Positions 1 through 10,289 of a stretch of DNA of 64,000 bases are shown piece after piece; position 1 is the stretch's first letter, and the number at the start of each line of letters is the position of its first letter. The notes under the pieces are model-generated. The model made no database searches and was not told where the DNA came from. It saw only the letters and a program-made list of their open reading frames with translations. Source of the stretch: Spirosoma foliorum (GTDB taxonomy: Bacteria; Bacteroidota; Bacteroidia; Cytophagales; Spirosomataceae); NCBI RefSeq assembly GCF_014117325.1, contig NZ_CP059732.1, forward strand, positions 186,001 through 250,000. Reading direction: 5' to 3'. A program made the position numbers and the translations under genes.

Positions 1-3000
1 CCTGATGGATCGAATAAGAATCCAGTAAGTTATTAACAATAAAATCTCGTAGCACCTCGCTGTCTTCGACGACAAGTATAGATGAGGTTTTGTCTGTTGG
101 TTTCCTTTTGGGAATACGCTGCACAACAGGTTCAACTTCTATGTCAACAGGTTGTGTAGCAGACTTAACTGCTGTAACTGATGGGGTAGAAAGTTCGGTG
201 GTAACGGATCGATAGGGTAAACGAACGATGAACGTGGTTCCTGAGTTTACAGTGCTAGTTACCTGAATTGTACCCGATTGAAATTCAACTAATTCTTTCA
301 CTAAAGCCAGGCCAATGCCTGAACCTTCTTGTTGTAAATAATACGCTTGCCCCGACTTTAGTAGTTCTATCTGGTTGTTTTTTGCCTGATAAAATCGATC
401 GAAAATATACGGTAGGTTTTCGGACGCAATGCCGATGCCATTGTCAGAAACGGATAGCTGAATCCAGGAAACGTCTGTCTGCTCCTTATTTTTAGGTATA
501 GACTTCCCTAAAGGTAGCGGACTAATGGCCAGGTCGACACCTACTTTGCCGCCTACGGGCGTAAATTTCAGGGCATTAACGGTCAGATTATTAATAATTC
601 GTTCCAGTTTCTCCATGTCAAACCAGTACTGCGGAGGCATATCTTCGGCCTGAAACGTTAGTTCAATGCTTTTTGCCTTCGCCTGAGGCTCTAGTACGGA
701 AACGAGCTTATGGACAAAAGACTTAAGATCACCGAGGCTTTCGTTTAATTGAAGACCATTTGCCTCGGCTTTCGACAGATCAATTAACTGGTTAACCAGC
801 TCCAGTATTTGCCCTGCATTTTGGTTGATTAAGTTAAGTTGATACTGGTCATCGTAGGTGTGAAGCCGCTTTTTTAGGGTTTCTACAGGACCCAGAATTA
901 AGGTTAGTGGCGTTCTGAATTCGTGCGCAATATTGGTGAAGAACCGGGCTTTCATTAAGTCAACGGCCTTAAGTTGCCTGGTTTCCTGTTTGGTCAGATA
1001 GGCGTTGACCAGCATATAACCCAAGGCGGCTATGCCAAAAATGTATAGTAGAATTGCCCACCAGGTGGCCCACCAGGGCGGACGAATTACGAGCGTAATC
1101 TCCCGAATATGTTTACTCCAGATACCGGATGTATTCGATGTATTTAATTTCAGCGTATACGCTCCCCAGCGTAAATCGGTGTATTGAACGATAGGTTCAC
1201 GCGGTTCAATCCATTGCTGATCCAAGCCAACTAACTGATAACGATACCGGATTTTCCCCTGACGATTGTATTGCATAGCCGCAAAATCAATCGTTATAAA
1301 GTTCTGATTATACGGTAAATCAAGGTGGGTGATAGCTTGAACAGGCAGCGAATCGGTTAGTGGCCCAGGGGAAATTGACTGATTGTTTAGTTGAATGTCA
1401 GTGATTTGGGTAAGTGGCTGATACGTATCGTCGTGTAATTGGGAAGGATAGAAGGACGTGATTCCACCCAGGCCACCCATCAGGATACGGTCGTTTGGGA
1501 GGTGCAAGAAGTGAAACCGGTTGAATTCGTTTTCCAGAAGACCGTCTTCTTTTTTATAAACGCAGGTCTGAAAAGATCGGCGGTCCATGCGGCAAAGCCC
1601 CTGGTTAGTGCCAATCCATAAAAAGCCTTTTTTATCAGGAATTGCCGAATAGATTACATTATTGGGCAAGCCTGTTTTGGTGGAAAACCGGCGGCAGGTG
1701 CCCGTTCGCTTATCAAAACGACACAAACCATTCCCAAACGTGCCCACCCATAAAATGGCTGGGTCAAGAGGATCATCGAAAAGACAAAACAGTTGGTTGC
1801 TGCTCAGCGAATTTGGATTGGCTGGTTGATTTTTGTAGGAACGAATTTGCCCACTAACCCGATCGATCCGATAAAGCCCTTGCGTATTTGTGGCCAGCCA
1901 TATTGCCTGGTTATCAATCACTACCTGAAGAATGGTACCGTCTACTCCCAGCGACGAACGAAGTTGCTGCTTCGAACTGTCGGGCGGGTTTGCTGCCCGA
2001 ATGGGATATTGAAACGAAACCCACCTGCCATTTTCATACCACATCGCCAACGATTGCGTTACTGCCCAAACACGGCCTGCAGGATCGGTAGCCATGGGTA
2101 CTATTAAATCCAGCCAGGTCGAGTTTGCCAATAAATGAGCTGGAAAAGGGATCGGACTAACTTGCTTCGTGTTCAGATCAAGCTGATAAAAGCGTCTGTC
2201 GCCCATATTGAACCACAGCTTTTCCGCTTTATCAATGGTGTAACGAAAAAAGTAAGGATAGGCGGCAGGAGATATTTTCGGTAATTGGGATGTCGGTACG
2301 CCTAACTCGCGATGGAATAGATCTTCGTAAAAATTGAGCTGGTAAGGAGCAGCCTGAAACACTCCGGCATTGAGGTTGTATTTAAATACACCGACTTCAT
2401 TAGTGCCTGTCCATAGCACATTAGACCGATCAATGAACAGACTTTCGAAGCCTATTCCTTCGGGCAATTTTGCCAATACACTTACGCCCTTTGCTTCGTT
2501 GTAGTGAAACAGAATGCCATATTGATAAAAGTATTCATTCCCTTCTGTATCTGTTACGAAAGAAACCTGGAACTGTTTTACCGGGTCGACTTCGTGGCTA
2601 GGTAAGGTAATCGATCGTGTACGGCCCGACTGAGGATCGAGCAATAATACAGAGCTGTCTAATAAGATAAACAACTCACCACTAGGCCGTATGCTGATTC
2701 CTTTAACATTGTTGTTGGGAAGTGGATAGCGTAAAAAACGTTTTGTTGGCGAGTCGAGTCTATACAAACCATTGGTAGCGCATGTCCAAATGATTCCTTG
2801 CTTGTCTTGCACGAAAATGCCCGCTCCGGCAAAAGAGCTTAAGGGTAAAGGGGCTTGATATTGATATTGTTGTACCCGATAGGTATCCGGCTCAATGCAG
2901 ATAATTCTGTTTGAACGGAGGCAAATCCATAATCGACCTTGCTGATCAACGTAATGATGATGAATGTGGTCCTGACCTAGCTGTTGCTTAAAAAAAGGTT

Positions 3001-3391
3001 GCCTCGAAATATTGACAAATTTCTCAGTAACGGGGTCGATTATATCGATATCATTATAGTCGCTGAATACCCAGATGCGTCCTTGTTTATCGAAACCCAG
3101 ACCAGAAAGGCTTAACGAAGAAATGCCCGGTTTACCATCTGTAGTAGGCTGAAATACTTTAAACTGCTTTCCATCATAACGGCATAGGCCATCACGAGTA
3201 GCCATCCAGATAAAGCCCTGACGGTCCTGTACAATACCAGGAACAAAGGCTTGCGGTAAACCTTGTTCACTCGTTATGGCCTCAGGCTTGGGTAACGTAA
3301 TGCTCTGTCCACATACCGATACCGCGTTTTTGCCAACTAATGTTAGAAAAAACAGGGTCAGAAAGAGGGCGATTTGTCGGTAATGAGCCAA
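1..3391 (-). CDS. Hybrid two-component system protein (propeller sensor, histidine kinase, receiver), 3' end missing
   Basis: One-piece sensor/regulator typical of Bacteroidota that senses glycans or other envelope signals. From the N-terminus: a hydrophobic leader (about residues 8-30), many Reg_prop-like repeats with DRQGFIWMATRDG-type motifs (to about residue 650), a Y_Y_Y-like domain (about 700-770), one membrane helix (about 775-795), a HisKA H-box with HEFRTP (His about 823), an N-box NLTVNALKF, G1 DNGIGIA, F-box YIFDRFYQ and G2 GSGIGLAL, then the start of a receiver (SSILVVEDSEVLRDF) at the window edge. The rest of the receiver and the expected AraC-type DNA-binding domain lie outside. 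No in-frame ATG is available near the N-terminus; TTG at 3391 was chosen because it places the leader correctly, and a TTG further upstream is also possible. It diverges from the fucosidase gene, a plausible target. Confidence 0.9.
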   Translation of the reverse strand, partial: MAHYRQIALFLTLFFLTLVGKNAVSVCGQSITLPKPEAITSEQGLPQAFVPGIVQDRQGFIWMATRDGLCRYDGKQFKVFQPTTDGKPGISSLSLSGLGFDKQGRIWVFSDYNDIDIIDPVTEKFVNISRQPFFKQQLGQDHIHHHYVDQQGRLWICLRSNRIICIEPDTYRVQQYQYQAPLPLSSFAGAGIFVQDKQGIIWTCATNGLYRLDSPTKRFLRYPLPNNNVKGISIRPSGELFILLDSSVLLLDPQSGRTRSITLPSHEVDPVKQFQVSFVTDTEGNEYFYQYGILFHYNEAKGVSVLAKLPEGIGFESLFIDRSNVLWTGTNEVGVFKYNLNAGVFQAAPYQLNFYEDLFHRELGVPTSQLPKISPAAYPYFFRYTIDKAEKLWFNMGDRRFYQLDLNTKQVSPIPFPAHLLANSTWLDLIVPMATDPAGRVWAVTQSLAMWYENGRWVSFQYPIRAANPPDSSKQQLRSSLGVDGTILQVVIDNQAIWLATNTQGLYRIDRVSGQIRSYKNQPANPNSLSSNQLFCLFDDPLDPAILWVGTFGNGLCRFDKRTGTCRRFSTKTGLPNNVIYSAIPDKKGFLWIGTNQGLCRMDRRSFQTCVYKKEDGLLENEFNRFHFLHLPNDRILMGGLGGITSFYPSQLHDDTYQPLTQITDIQLNNQSISPGPLTDSLPVQAITHLDLPYNQNFITIDFAAMQYNRQGKIRYRYQLVGLDQQWIEPREPIVQYTDLRWGAYTLKLNTSNTSGIWSKHIREITLVIRPPWWATWWAILLYIFGIAALGYMLVNAYLTKQETRQLKAVDLMKARFFTNIAHEFRTPLTLILGPVETLKKRLHTYDDQYQLNLINQNAGQILELVNQLIDLSKAEANGLQLNESLGDLKSFVHKLVSVLEPQAKAKSIELTFQAEDMPPQYWFDMEKLERIINNLTVNALKFTPVGGKVGVDLAISPLPLGKSIPKNKEQTDVSWIQLSVSDNGIGIASENLPYIFDRFYQAKNNQIELLKSGQAYYLQQEGSGIGLALVKELVEFQSGTIQVTSTVNSGTTFIVRLPYRSVTTELSTPSVTAVKSATQPVDIEVEPVVQRIPKRKPTDKTSSILVVEDSEVLRDFIVNNLLDSYSIHQ

Positions 3392-3676
3392 AGCTGGGCA
3401 GAGTTGTCTAGTCAGGTAAAAATAGCTCGCTATTTTATTCTGACGAGTAATTAGCGAGAGAATCAATTATAAATCATTACTGATTCTTACCACTAAGTAG
3501 GTGGCGAAGGTGATTGTTATTTTAGATTATACCATGTAGTCGGAAAATTGCTCTAAGGTACAATGGATTAATCTATGGGCCGAAAAAGGCTCTGTGGTTT
3601 GTACCGTTTTGGTTGATTAATCTCATCAGAAAGGTAGTTTTTACTTACTTTTAAGACCTAAAATTAACCTATTCCT
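3392..3676. promoter_or_regulatory. Divergent intergenic region, sensor kinase / fucosidase
   Basis: This 285-bp gap must hold the promoters of both divergent genes. GATTAATCT occurs twice in direct orientation at 3566-3574 and 3615-3623, and the GATTAATC core is itself palindromic. A TACTTTTA box at 3646-3653 is one base off the TAnnTTTG -7 consensus and is a possible fucosidase promoter, but no TTG sits at the right distance upstream. No further gene is visible here. Confidence 0.35.
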
Positions 3677-5029
3677 ATGCGTTTGTCTCGTGCTTTTACT
3701 GGATTATTGATTTCAGTTGCCTTAACCCGCCTTACCGCTCAACCGACAGTTAAACCAACTCCACGTCAACTTGCCTGGCAACCGCTCGAAACCACAGCCT
3801 TTCTGCATTTCACGGTAAATACATTTACGGATAAAGAGTGGGGAGATGGCACCGAAAGTCCGGCTATTTTCAATCCAACTAAACTGGATGCCCGACAGTG
3901 GATCAAGGCCCTGAAAGAAGCTGGCTTTAAAATGGCCATCATTACAGCAAAACACCACGATGGTTTCTGTCTCTGGCCATCTAAAATGACTGAGCATTCG
4001 GTAAAAAATAGCCCCTGGAAGAACGGTAAAGGAGATGTCGTTCGTGAAGTGGCCGATGCCTGTCGTGAATTCGGGTTGAAATTTGGGGTGTATCTCTCAC
4101 CCTGGGATCGGCATGAACCGCGTTATGGAACAGCGGCTTACAACGATTACTATAAGAGCCAATTACGCGAGCTATTAACTAATTACGGCCCTATTTCGGA
4201 AGTCTGGTTCGATGGGGCGAAGGGCGAAAATGCCAAAGACATGACTTACGATTTTGCGGGTTACTGGGCATTAGTTCGTGAGCTGCAACCCAATGCCGTC
4301 ATGTTTTCGGATGCAGGTCCCGATGTTCGCTGGGTGGGTAACGAAGCGGGGAACGCGGGTGAAACCTGCTGGTCGACCATCAATACGGACGGGTTGGCCC
4401 CCGGCGTGGCTGATTCGAAATACCTGAATCGGGGCGATGCGACGGGCAAACAGTGGGTGCCAGCTGAGACAGACGTATCAATCCGACCAGGTTGGTTTTA
4501 TCACCCCAAAGAAGACGATAAAGTACGCTCGGGGAAAAATCTGGTTAATCTCTATTATCAGTCAGTGGGGCGAAATAGTTTGTTGTTGTTGAATGTGCCG
4601 CCTAATCGTGAGGGACTTTTTTCTGCGCCAGATCTGGCAAGTTTGAAAGAGTTTCGCAGTATTCTGGATGAGACGTTTAAGCAGAATCTGGTAGCAAAAC
4701 AGCCCAAACTAACCGATAAGCAGCTCGGTACTTTCACCACGCTGACCGCCAATCAACCGATCACGATTGACCTGAATGGCGAAAAAACCTTTGATCGCAT
4801 ATCGATTCAGGAGAATATAGCTAATGGCCAGCGCATTGCCAGTGGTCGGGTCGAGTATTGGGATGGTTCGGAATGGAAATCGCTCCAGACATTCACAACG
4901 GTAGGCTATAAACGACTACTGCGATTCCCAGAGGTGAAATCATCGAAGCTTCGTTTGTTTATAACCAACGCCAATGGCCCCATAGAACTGGCAGAAGTAG
5001 GCGTTTATAAAGCATCGGCGCGGGAATAA
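3677..5029 (+). CDS. Alpha-L-fucosidase, glycoside hydrolase family 29, secreted
   Basis: Retaining exo-alpha-L-fucosidase that removes terminal fucose from glycans outside the cytoplasm. The first ~22 residues form a Sec signal peptide ending near TAQP. The GH29 barrel follows, with AKHHDGFCLWPS (His93/His94), GVYLSPWDRH (137-146) and EVWFDGAKG. Asp179 in the last motif fits the GH29 nucleophile. Residues about 330-448 look like a beta-sandwich F5/8 type C carbohydrate-binding domain. The length of 450 residues is normal for short GH29 enzymes. It stands alone between a divergent sensor kinase and a long inverted repeat that probably ends its transcript. The family call is firm; linkage specificity cannot be read from sequence. 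Confidence 0.93.
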   Translation: MRLSRAFTGLLISVALTRLTAQPTVKPTPRQLAWQPLETTAFLHFTVNTFTDKEWGDGTESPAIFNPTKLDARQWIKALKEAGFKMAIITAKHHDGFCLWPSKMTEHSVKNSPWKNGKGDVVREVADACREFGLKFGVYLSPWDRHEPRYGTAAYNDYYKSQLRELLTNYGPISEVWFDGAKGENAKDMTYDFAGYWALVRELQPNAVMFSDAGPDVRWVGNEAGNAGETCWSTINTDGLAPGVADSKYLNRGDATGKQWVPAETDVSIRPGWFYHPKEDDKVRSGKNLVNLYYQSVGRNSLLLLNVPPNREGLFSAPDLASLKEFRSILDETFKQNLVAKQPKLTDKQLGTFTTLTANQPITIDLNGEKTFDRISIQENIANGQRIASGRVEYWDGSEWKSLQTFTTVGYKRLLRFPEVKSSKLRLFITNANGPIELAEVGVYKASARE

Positions 5030-5030
5030 C

Positions 5031-5149
5031 GATAGCGCGAGCGTCTACGCTCGTGCTGACTATTCTCTGGCCTCTGGCCAGTATTAATTAATATCCAATC
5101 GGCCAGAGGCCGAAGAATAATCAGCATAAGCGTAGACGCTCGCGCTATC
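5031..5149. repeat. Long intergenic inverted repeat (family C, copy 1)
   Basis: Outer arms 5031-5051 and 5129-5149 are perfect 21-bp inverted copies. Inside them lie a second complementary pair and short self-complementary blocks (GGCCTCTGGCC, GGCCAGAGGCC). The same architecture with related inner blocks recurs at 27195-27322. The element follows the fucosidase stop immediately. Confidence 0.92.
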
Positions 5150-5242
5150 GCTCAGCTAGATTGCTTCTAAATTATCCTGATTAAGTAGGGCGAATAAACT
5201 TTCAGAATTACCTTGCGTTAAGCATGTAAAGAAAGGGGCTTC

Positions 5243-5629
5243 ATGAAATCAATGGTTGCTTTTTTGCTGGCAGGCCTAATTCTGGGAAACAGTTTGTTGC
5301 CCGGTTTTGGTATTGAGCAGTCGACCAAACTGGTTGAGCTGATTCAGCATTATAAGCACCATATAGAATCAGATCATAACCTGAGTTTTATTGATTTCAT
5401 GGCGATGCACTATGGCGAAAACTCAGCTCACCAGAAGCATCCTAATCATAGCCACCATAATCTGCCGTCAACAGGGCACATGATTACTGGCTTTACAATC
5501 AATTATCTTCAGTTAACTAGTCGGGCCTACTTACCGACAGTGCTTTCTTCTCAAACGGTGCTTTCACGGTATACAAATCTGTATTCGTTTCTATCCGTTT
5601 TCTCACTGATTAACCCACCCAGATGCTAG
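5243..5629 (+). CDS. Small His-rich exported protein of a metal-efflux operon
   Basis: A 128-residue protein of unknown function. An N-terminal hydrophobic segment (residues 5-24) looks like a signal peptide. Histidines are concentrated in the middle (HYKHHIESDH and HQKHPNHSHHN), and the C-terminus ends in NPPRC. Small His-rich periplasmic proteins of this sort often precede czc genes in Bacteroidota, so a metal-binding or sensing role is inferred. It is separated from czcA by about 220 bp. Metal binding is suggested by composition only. Confidence 0.65.
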   Translation: MKSMVAFLLAGLILGNSLLPGFGIEQSTKLVELIQHYKHHIESDHNLSFIDFMAMHYGENSAHQKHPNHSHHNLPSTGHMITGFTINYLQLTSRAYLPTVLSSQTVLSRYTNLYSFLSVFSLINPPRC

Positions 5630-5670
5630 TTCTACGTACCTGGAGGCCAAATTGTGCCCATTCGGGTCGA

Positions 5671-5687
5671 TAGAACAGCTTGTTCTA
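5671..5687. promoter_or_regulatory. Candidate operator/promoter before czcA
   Basis: A short perfect dyad, TAGAACA-GCT-TGTTCTA, lies 163 bp before the chosen czcA start. TACGTTTC at 5695-5702 is one base off the TAnnTTTG -7 box. A metal-responsive operator is possible, but no regulator gene is adjacent. Confidence 0.3.
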
Positions 5688-5849
5688 GTCTGTTTACGTT
5701 TCCTGTTTTCCATCCTGGTGCTTTATCGATTCGCCTGAAACGACTAGTTCGCTACGTCGGTCTGGTTGGCCCAATCGATTCCTGTCTATAGCTGGCCACT
5801 TGGGCCTGCTTTGAGGCTATTATTATCCGACATATTTACGGTAGTCGCT

Positions 5850-8800
5850 ATGCTGAACGCCATTATTCATTTTTCTATTCATAATAAACTCATCATTGGG
5901 TTCCTGACGCTGGCCCTGGTGATATGGGGGGGCTGGTCGGCTACTCAGTTGCCGATTGATGCTGTTCCCGATATTACCAACAATCAGGTGCAGGTTATCA
6001 CCAATAGCCCGTCGCTGGCGGCTGAGGACATCGAACGACTCGTCACATTTCCGGTCGAGGTTGGCCTGTCGAACATTCCTGGCCTGATTGAAATTCGGTC
6101 GTTTTCTCGTTTTGGCCTATCCATCGTAACAGTTGTATTTAGCGATGCAACCGATGTGTACTGGGCTCGTCAGCAGATCGCTGAGCGGTTGCAAAACGTA
6201 ACGACACAGATTCCACCGGGCGTAGGTATGCCAGTGATGGCACCCGTTACGACGGGACTGGGCGAGATTTTTCAATATACGGTTGTGCCCAAGAAAGGCT
6301 ATGAACATAAATATTCCCTAACCGATCTACGAACTATTCAGGACTGGATTATTCGCCGGGGACTGCTTGGAACTCCCGGTGTAGCCGATGTTAGTGGTTT
6401 CGGGGGACTTGTTAAACAGTACGAAATTGCCGTTGACCCCGATCGGCTTCGTAGTATGGGTGTCACGATCAACGACCTGTTTACGGCCCTACAACAAAAC
6501 AACCAGAATACGGGCGGAGCGTACATTGACAAAAAGCCCAATGCGTTCTTTATCCGATCCAATGGGCTTATTGGCTCCGTCGATGACATCGCCAATATCG
6601 TGATTCGGCTAAATGACCAGCAATTACCAGTTCGCGTGCGTGATGTTACAGAGGTGGGTCTGGGATCGGCGGTGCGCTATGGGGCAGTAACGCGCAATGG
6701 GCAGGGTGAAGCCGTTGGCGCTATTGTGATGATGATTAAGGGTGGTAATTCATCGGAAGTAATCCGGGCGGTAAAACGAAAGATCGCCGAAATCAGCAAA
6801 ACACTACCGGAAGGAGTGGCCATCGTTCCATTTCTGGATCGTACCAAGATGGTTACCAGTGCTATAGGTACGGTAGAGCGTAACCTATTGGAAGGGGCAA
6901 CCATTGTCATTTTTGTTCTGGTATTGCTATTAGGCAACTGGCGAGCGGGAGTGGTTGTGGCTTCCGTGATTCCGTTAGCCTTGCTGTTTGCCATTTCGAT
7001 GATGAATCTTTTCGGTGTTTCGGGTAACCTGATGAGCCTCGGCGCTATCGACTTCGGATTGATTGTCGATGGGGCAGTAATCATTGTAGAAGCCACCTTG
7101 CATCATTTGCACAAACGAAAGAGTGAAGCCAGGGCGCCGACCGGAAGGCTAGATCCCACTCTTTCACAATCTGAAATGGACGATGAAGTATTTGGGGCTG
7201 CCTCCCGGATTCGATCATCGGCTGCCTTTGGAGAAATCATTATTCTAATTGTGTACCTGCCTATTCTGGCGCTGTCGGGCGTGGAAGGGAAAATGTTCCG
7301 ACCGATGGCACTAACGGTAGCGTTTGCCATTCTGGGCGCATTTATCCTGTCATTAACCTATGTGCCCATGATTTCGGCCTTGTTATTGGATAAGAAAGTT
7401 GCCCATAAAATTACGTTTTCAGATAGGCTGATGAAGCAAATTCAGCGATTCTACGAGCCTGTTCTGCTTTGGTCGTTGCGTTATCGACTGCCCATTTTAT
7501 TGAGCGCTGTCGGGTTGCTGGTACTGACTGGCATTTTGTTCAGTCGTATGGGCGGTGAATTTATTCCGCAGCTCGACGAGGGTGATTTTGCGATCGATAC
7601 CCGAACATTAACCGGCAGTTCACTATCAGAAACCGTCGATGCTACTCTTAAGGCTGAACGAATTTTGTTGACGCAGTTTCCTGAGGTAGAGCAGGTTGTT
7701 GCTAAAATTGGATCGGGCGAAATACCAACTGATCCTATGCCAATTGAAGCCGCCGATCTGATGGCCATTCTGAAACCGAAAGATCAATGGACTTCAGCCA
7801 GTACACGCGATGAATTAGCCAATCGAATGGCTAAAGCTTTGTCGGTAGTTCCGGGCGTCACATTTGGGTTTCAGCAACCGGTGCAAATGCGATTTAATGA
7901 GCTGATGACCGGAGCGAGACAGGATGTCGCGTTGAAAATCTATGGCGATGATCTTAACCAACTGGAAAAACTGGCTGGCCGGGTTAGTGCCATTATTCGA
8001 AAGATCGATGGAGCTAAAGACCTGTATGTAGAGCAGGTAGCAGGGCAGGCACAGATTTTAATTAAACTGGATCGGAATCAGATTGCACGCTTCGGGCTGA
8101 ACATCACCGATGTGAACCGGACAATCAATACGGCTTTGGCGGGGCAATCGGCAGGATTGGTTTTCGAGGGTGAGAAACGCTTCGATCTGGTTGTGCGACT
8201 AGCCGCGGCTAAACGGCAGAGCCTTGAGGATATTCGGACTATCTATATAGCTACCCCAACCGGGCAGCAGGTCCCCTTATCCGAAGTCGCGACGGTGTCG
8301 ATGGAACAGGAGCCTGGCCAGATTCAGCGCGACGATACACACCGACGCATCACGCTGGGCTTTAATGTTCGAGAACGAGATGTGGAAAGTATCGTGACTG
8401 AACTTCGGCAGAAAGTGGATCAGCAGATAAAGTTTCCGGCGGGTTATTATGTGACATATGGCGGACAGTTTCAGAACCTGGTCGATGCCAAGCAACGATT
8501 AAGTATTGCTGTGCCAATTGCGTTGGCGTTAATTTTTGCACTTCTCTTTTTTACGTTCGATTCTGTCCGTCAGAGTCTCCTGATTTTTATGGCGATTCCG
8601 TTGGCCGCTATCGGCGGAGTCTTCGCGTTGCTGCTGCGTGGTATGCCGTTCAGCATTTCGGCAGGAGTTGGCTTTATCGCCCTCTTCGGCGTGTCGGTGC
8701 TGAACGGTATCGTTCTGATTGCCGAATTCAATCGCTTACGGCATGAGGAAGGCTTAACCGATATGACAGAGATTATTCGGAAAGGCGCAGAGATTCGCCT

Positions 8801-10265
8801 GCGACCTGTAATCATGACTGCCCTTGTTGCTTCGTTTGGGTTCATTCCGATGGCGGTTTCTAACTCGGCAGGGGCCGAAGTTCAGAAACCCCTGGCTACA
8901 GTGGTCATTGGTGGCCTGCTCACCGCAACCCTGTTAACGCTGATTGTTCTACCAATCCTGTATTCACTCATGGAGAAAAAATCGCTTGATAATGAGGCTA
9001 AGAGGTCTTCTCAAAAAGCACCTTCTGCTGCAACGATTATCCTATTGTTACTAGCCATATCGACAACCGGGTTTTCGCAAGTTGCTCCCTTAAAAGCCAT
9101 TACGCTTGAGGAGGCATTGCAGCAAGCCACAACCCAAAATGCGCAACTACGAATAGCTGGATTGGGTGTAAGTCAACAGCAGGCCCTGCGCCGAACGGCC
9201 TACGATGCTGGGCGGTTCTCGGTGGTTGGCATGCTGGGTCAATACAACAGCCGTCGGTTCGATAACAACCTGACAGTAACGCAGTCTATTCCGAATCCCA
9301 CGCTTATGCGTCGATTGGCGGACTTGAACGATCAGACTGTTTCGGCGCGCCAGATGGAGGTGCTCGTTACCCAAAACGATGTGAAGTACCAGGTGAAATC
9401 GACTTATTATGATCTGGTCTATCTTCAGCAGAAAACGCGCTTATATCGCCAGCAGGATACCATTCTGGCGGAGTTTGTCAAGGCTGCCAATTTGCGGTAC
9501 CGGGTAGGCGAAACCGGAAGCCTTGAAAAGGCAACCGCCGAAAGCCAACTAGCCGATCAGCGCGTACGATTGGCCCAGAACGAAAGTAATCAGACGGCCG
9601 GGCGAACGCGGTTACAAACGTTGCTGTATCGGACAGAACCGGTTCGTATTCCAGATCAGGTGTTGCTTAAACTGACGTTGGCCCTCCCAACGGATAGTAG
9701 CGCTCTGGCGCAAAACCCACTTTTACGTCAGTTACAGCAACAGATTCGGGTTGCTCAGGAAGCCCGTTCTGTCGAACAGGCGCGACTCAAGCCGGATTTT
9801 CTGGTCGGTCTTTTCTCGCAAACGCTTGTAGGGAGCCAGTTGATCGACGGGCAGGAATTGTATTTCGGTGCGGGGCACCGATTTTATGGTGGTCAAATTG
9901 GCGTAACATTCCCATTAGTAAGTGGAGCTGGTCGGGCTCGGGTCGAAGCTGCCCGCGTTAGCGAACAACTGGCACAAACGCAACTGCAAAGCCAGCAACT
10001 GGCCCTGCAACAACAAATAACGCAGGCTGTGACTCAGTATGGGCAATATCGCGATGCGTTAACGTATTACGAAGAAAACGGACTGGCGCAGGCAGACCTC
10101 ATTCAGACGAACGCTCGGCGAGCATTTGGCAGTGGCGATATCGGCTATGTCGAATTTTCACTAGCGATTCAGCAGGCGCTTACCATTCGCCTGAATCACC
10201 TCGATTTACTGAATCAATACAATCAATCGGTTTTATACATTAACTACCTGGCTGGCAATCCATAA
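5850..10265 (+). CDS. czcA: CzcA/CusA-type heavy-metal RND pump fused to a TolC-type outer-membrane channel
   Basis: Proton-driven export of divalent or monovalent metal cations across both membranes. Residues about 1-1040 are a complete HME-RND pump: the first helix follows MLNAIIHF, then VDIVP-type porter motifs, the GLIVDGAVII helix-4 region with its charged proton-relay Asp, and a final helix block ending LPILYSLMEKK. After a short linker comes a hydrophobic stretch (about 1058-1075, ATIILLLLAISTTGFSQ) resembling a signal peptide, then a TolC/OEP domain (LEEALQQATTQNAQLRI to the end). The ATG at 5850 was preferred to the in-frame ATG at 5766 because the family starts just before this helix. 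Such CzcA-TolC fusions of ~1450 residues are known in Bacteroidota. Metal specificity is undetermined. Confidence 0.93.
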   Translation: MLNAIIHFSIHNKLIIGFLTLALVIWGGWSATQLPIDAVPDITNNQVQVITNSPSLAAEDIERLVTFPVEVGLSNIPGLIEIRSFSRFGLSIVTVVFSDATDVYWARQQIAERLQNVTTQIPPGVGMPVMAPVTTGLGEIFQYTVVPKKGYEHKYSLTDLRTIQDWIIRRGLLGTPGVADVSGFGGLVKQYEIAVDPDRLRSMGVTINDLFTALQQNNQNTGGAYIDKKPNAFFIRSNGLIGSVDDIANIVIRLNDQQLPVRVRDVTEVGLGSAVRYGAVTRNGQGEAVGAIVMMIKGGNSSEVIRAVKRKIAEISKTLPEGVAIVPFLDRTKMVTSAIGTVERNLLEGATIVIFVLVLLLGNWRAGVVVASVIPLALLFAISMMNLFGVSGNLMSLGAIDFGLIVDGAVIIVEATLHHLHKRKSEARAPTGRLDPTLSQSEMDDEVFGAASRIRSSAAFGEIIILIVYLPILALSGVEGKMFRPMALTVAFAILGAFILSLTYVPMISALLLDKKVAHKITFSDRLMKQIQRFYEPVLLWSLRYRLPILLSAVGLLVLTGILFSRMGGEFIPQLDEGDFAIDTRTLTGSSLSETVDATLKAERILLTQFPEVEQVVAKIGSGEIPTDPMPIEAADLMAILKPKDQWTSASTRDELANRMAKALSVVPGVTFGFQQPVQMRFNELMTGARQDVALKIYGDDLNQLEKLAGRVSAIIRKIDGAKDLYVEQVAGQAQILIKLDRNQIARFGLNITDVNRTINTALAGQSAGLVFEGEKRFDLVVRLAAAKRQSLEDIRTIYIATPTGQQVPLSEVATVSMEQEPGQIQRDDTHRRITLGFNVRERDVESIVTELRQKVDQQIKFPAGYYVTYGGQFQNLVDAKQRLSIAVPIALALIFALLFFTFDSVRQSLLIFMAIPLAAIGGVFALLLRGMPFSISAGVGFIALFGVSVLNGIVLIAEFNRLRHEEGLTDMTEIIRKGAEIRLRPVIMTALVASFGFIPMAVSNSAGAEVQKPLATVVIGGLLTATLLTLIVLPILYSLMEKKSLDNEAKRSSQKAPSAATIILLLLAISTTGFSQVAPLKAITLEEALQQATTQNAQLRIAGLGVSQQQALRRTAYDAGRFSVVGMLGQYNSRRFDNNLTVTQSIPNPTLMRRLADLNDQTVSARQMEVLVTQNDVKYQVKSTYYDLVYLQQKTRLYRQQDTILAEFVKAANLRYRVGETGSLEKATAESQLADQRVRLAQNESNQTAGRTRLQTLLYRTEPVRIPDQVLLKLTLALPTDSSALAQNPLLRQLQQQIRVAQEARSVEQARLKPDFLVGLFSQTLVGSQLIDGQELYFGAGHRFYGGQIGVTFPLVSGAGRARVEAARVSEQLAQTQLQSQQLALQQQITQAVTQYGQYRDALTYYEENGLAQADLIQTNARRAFGSGDIGYVEFSLAIQQALTIRLNHLDLLNQYNQSVLYINYLAGNP

Positions 10266-10289
10266 GCCTTCGCCATTGTATATACTTAT

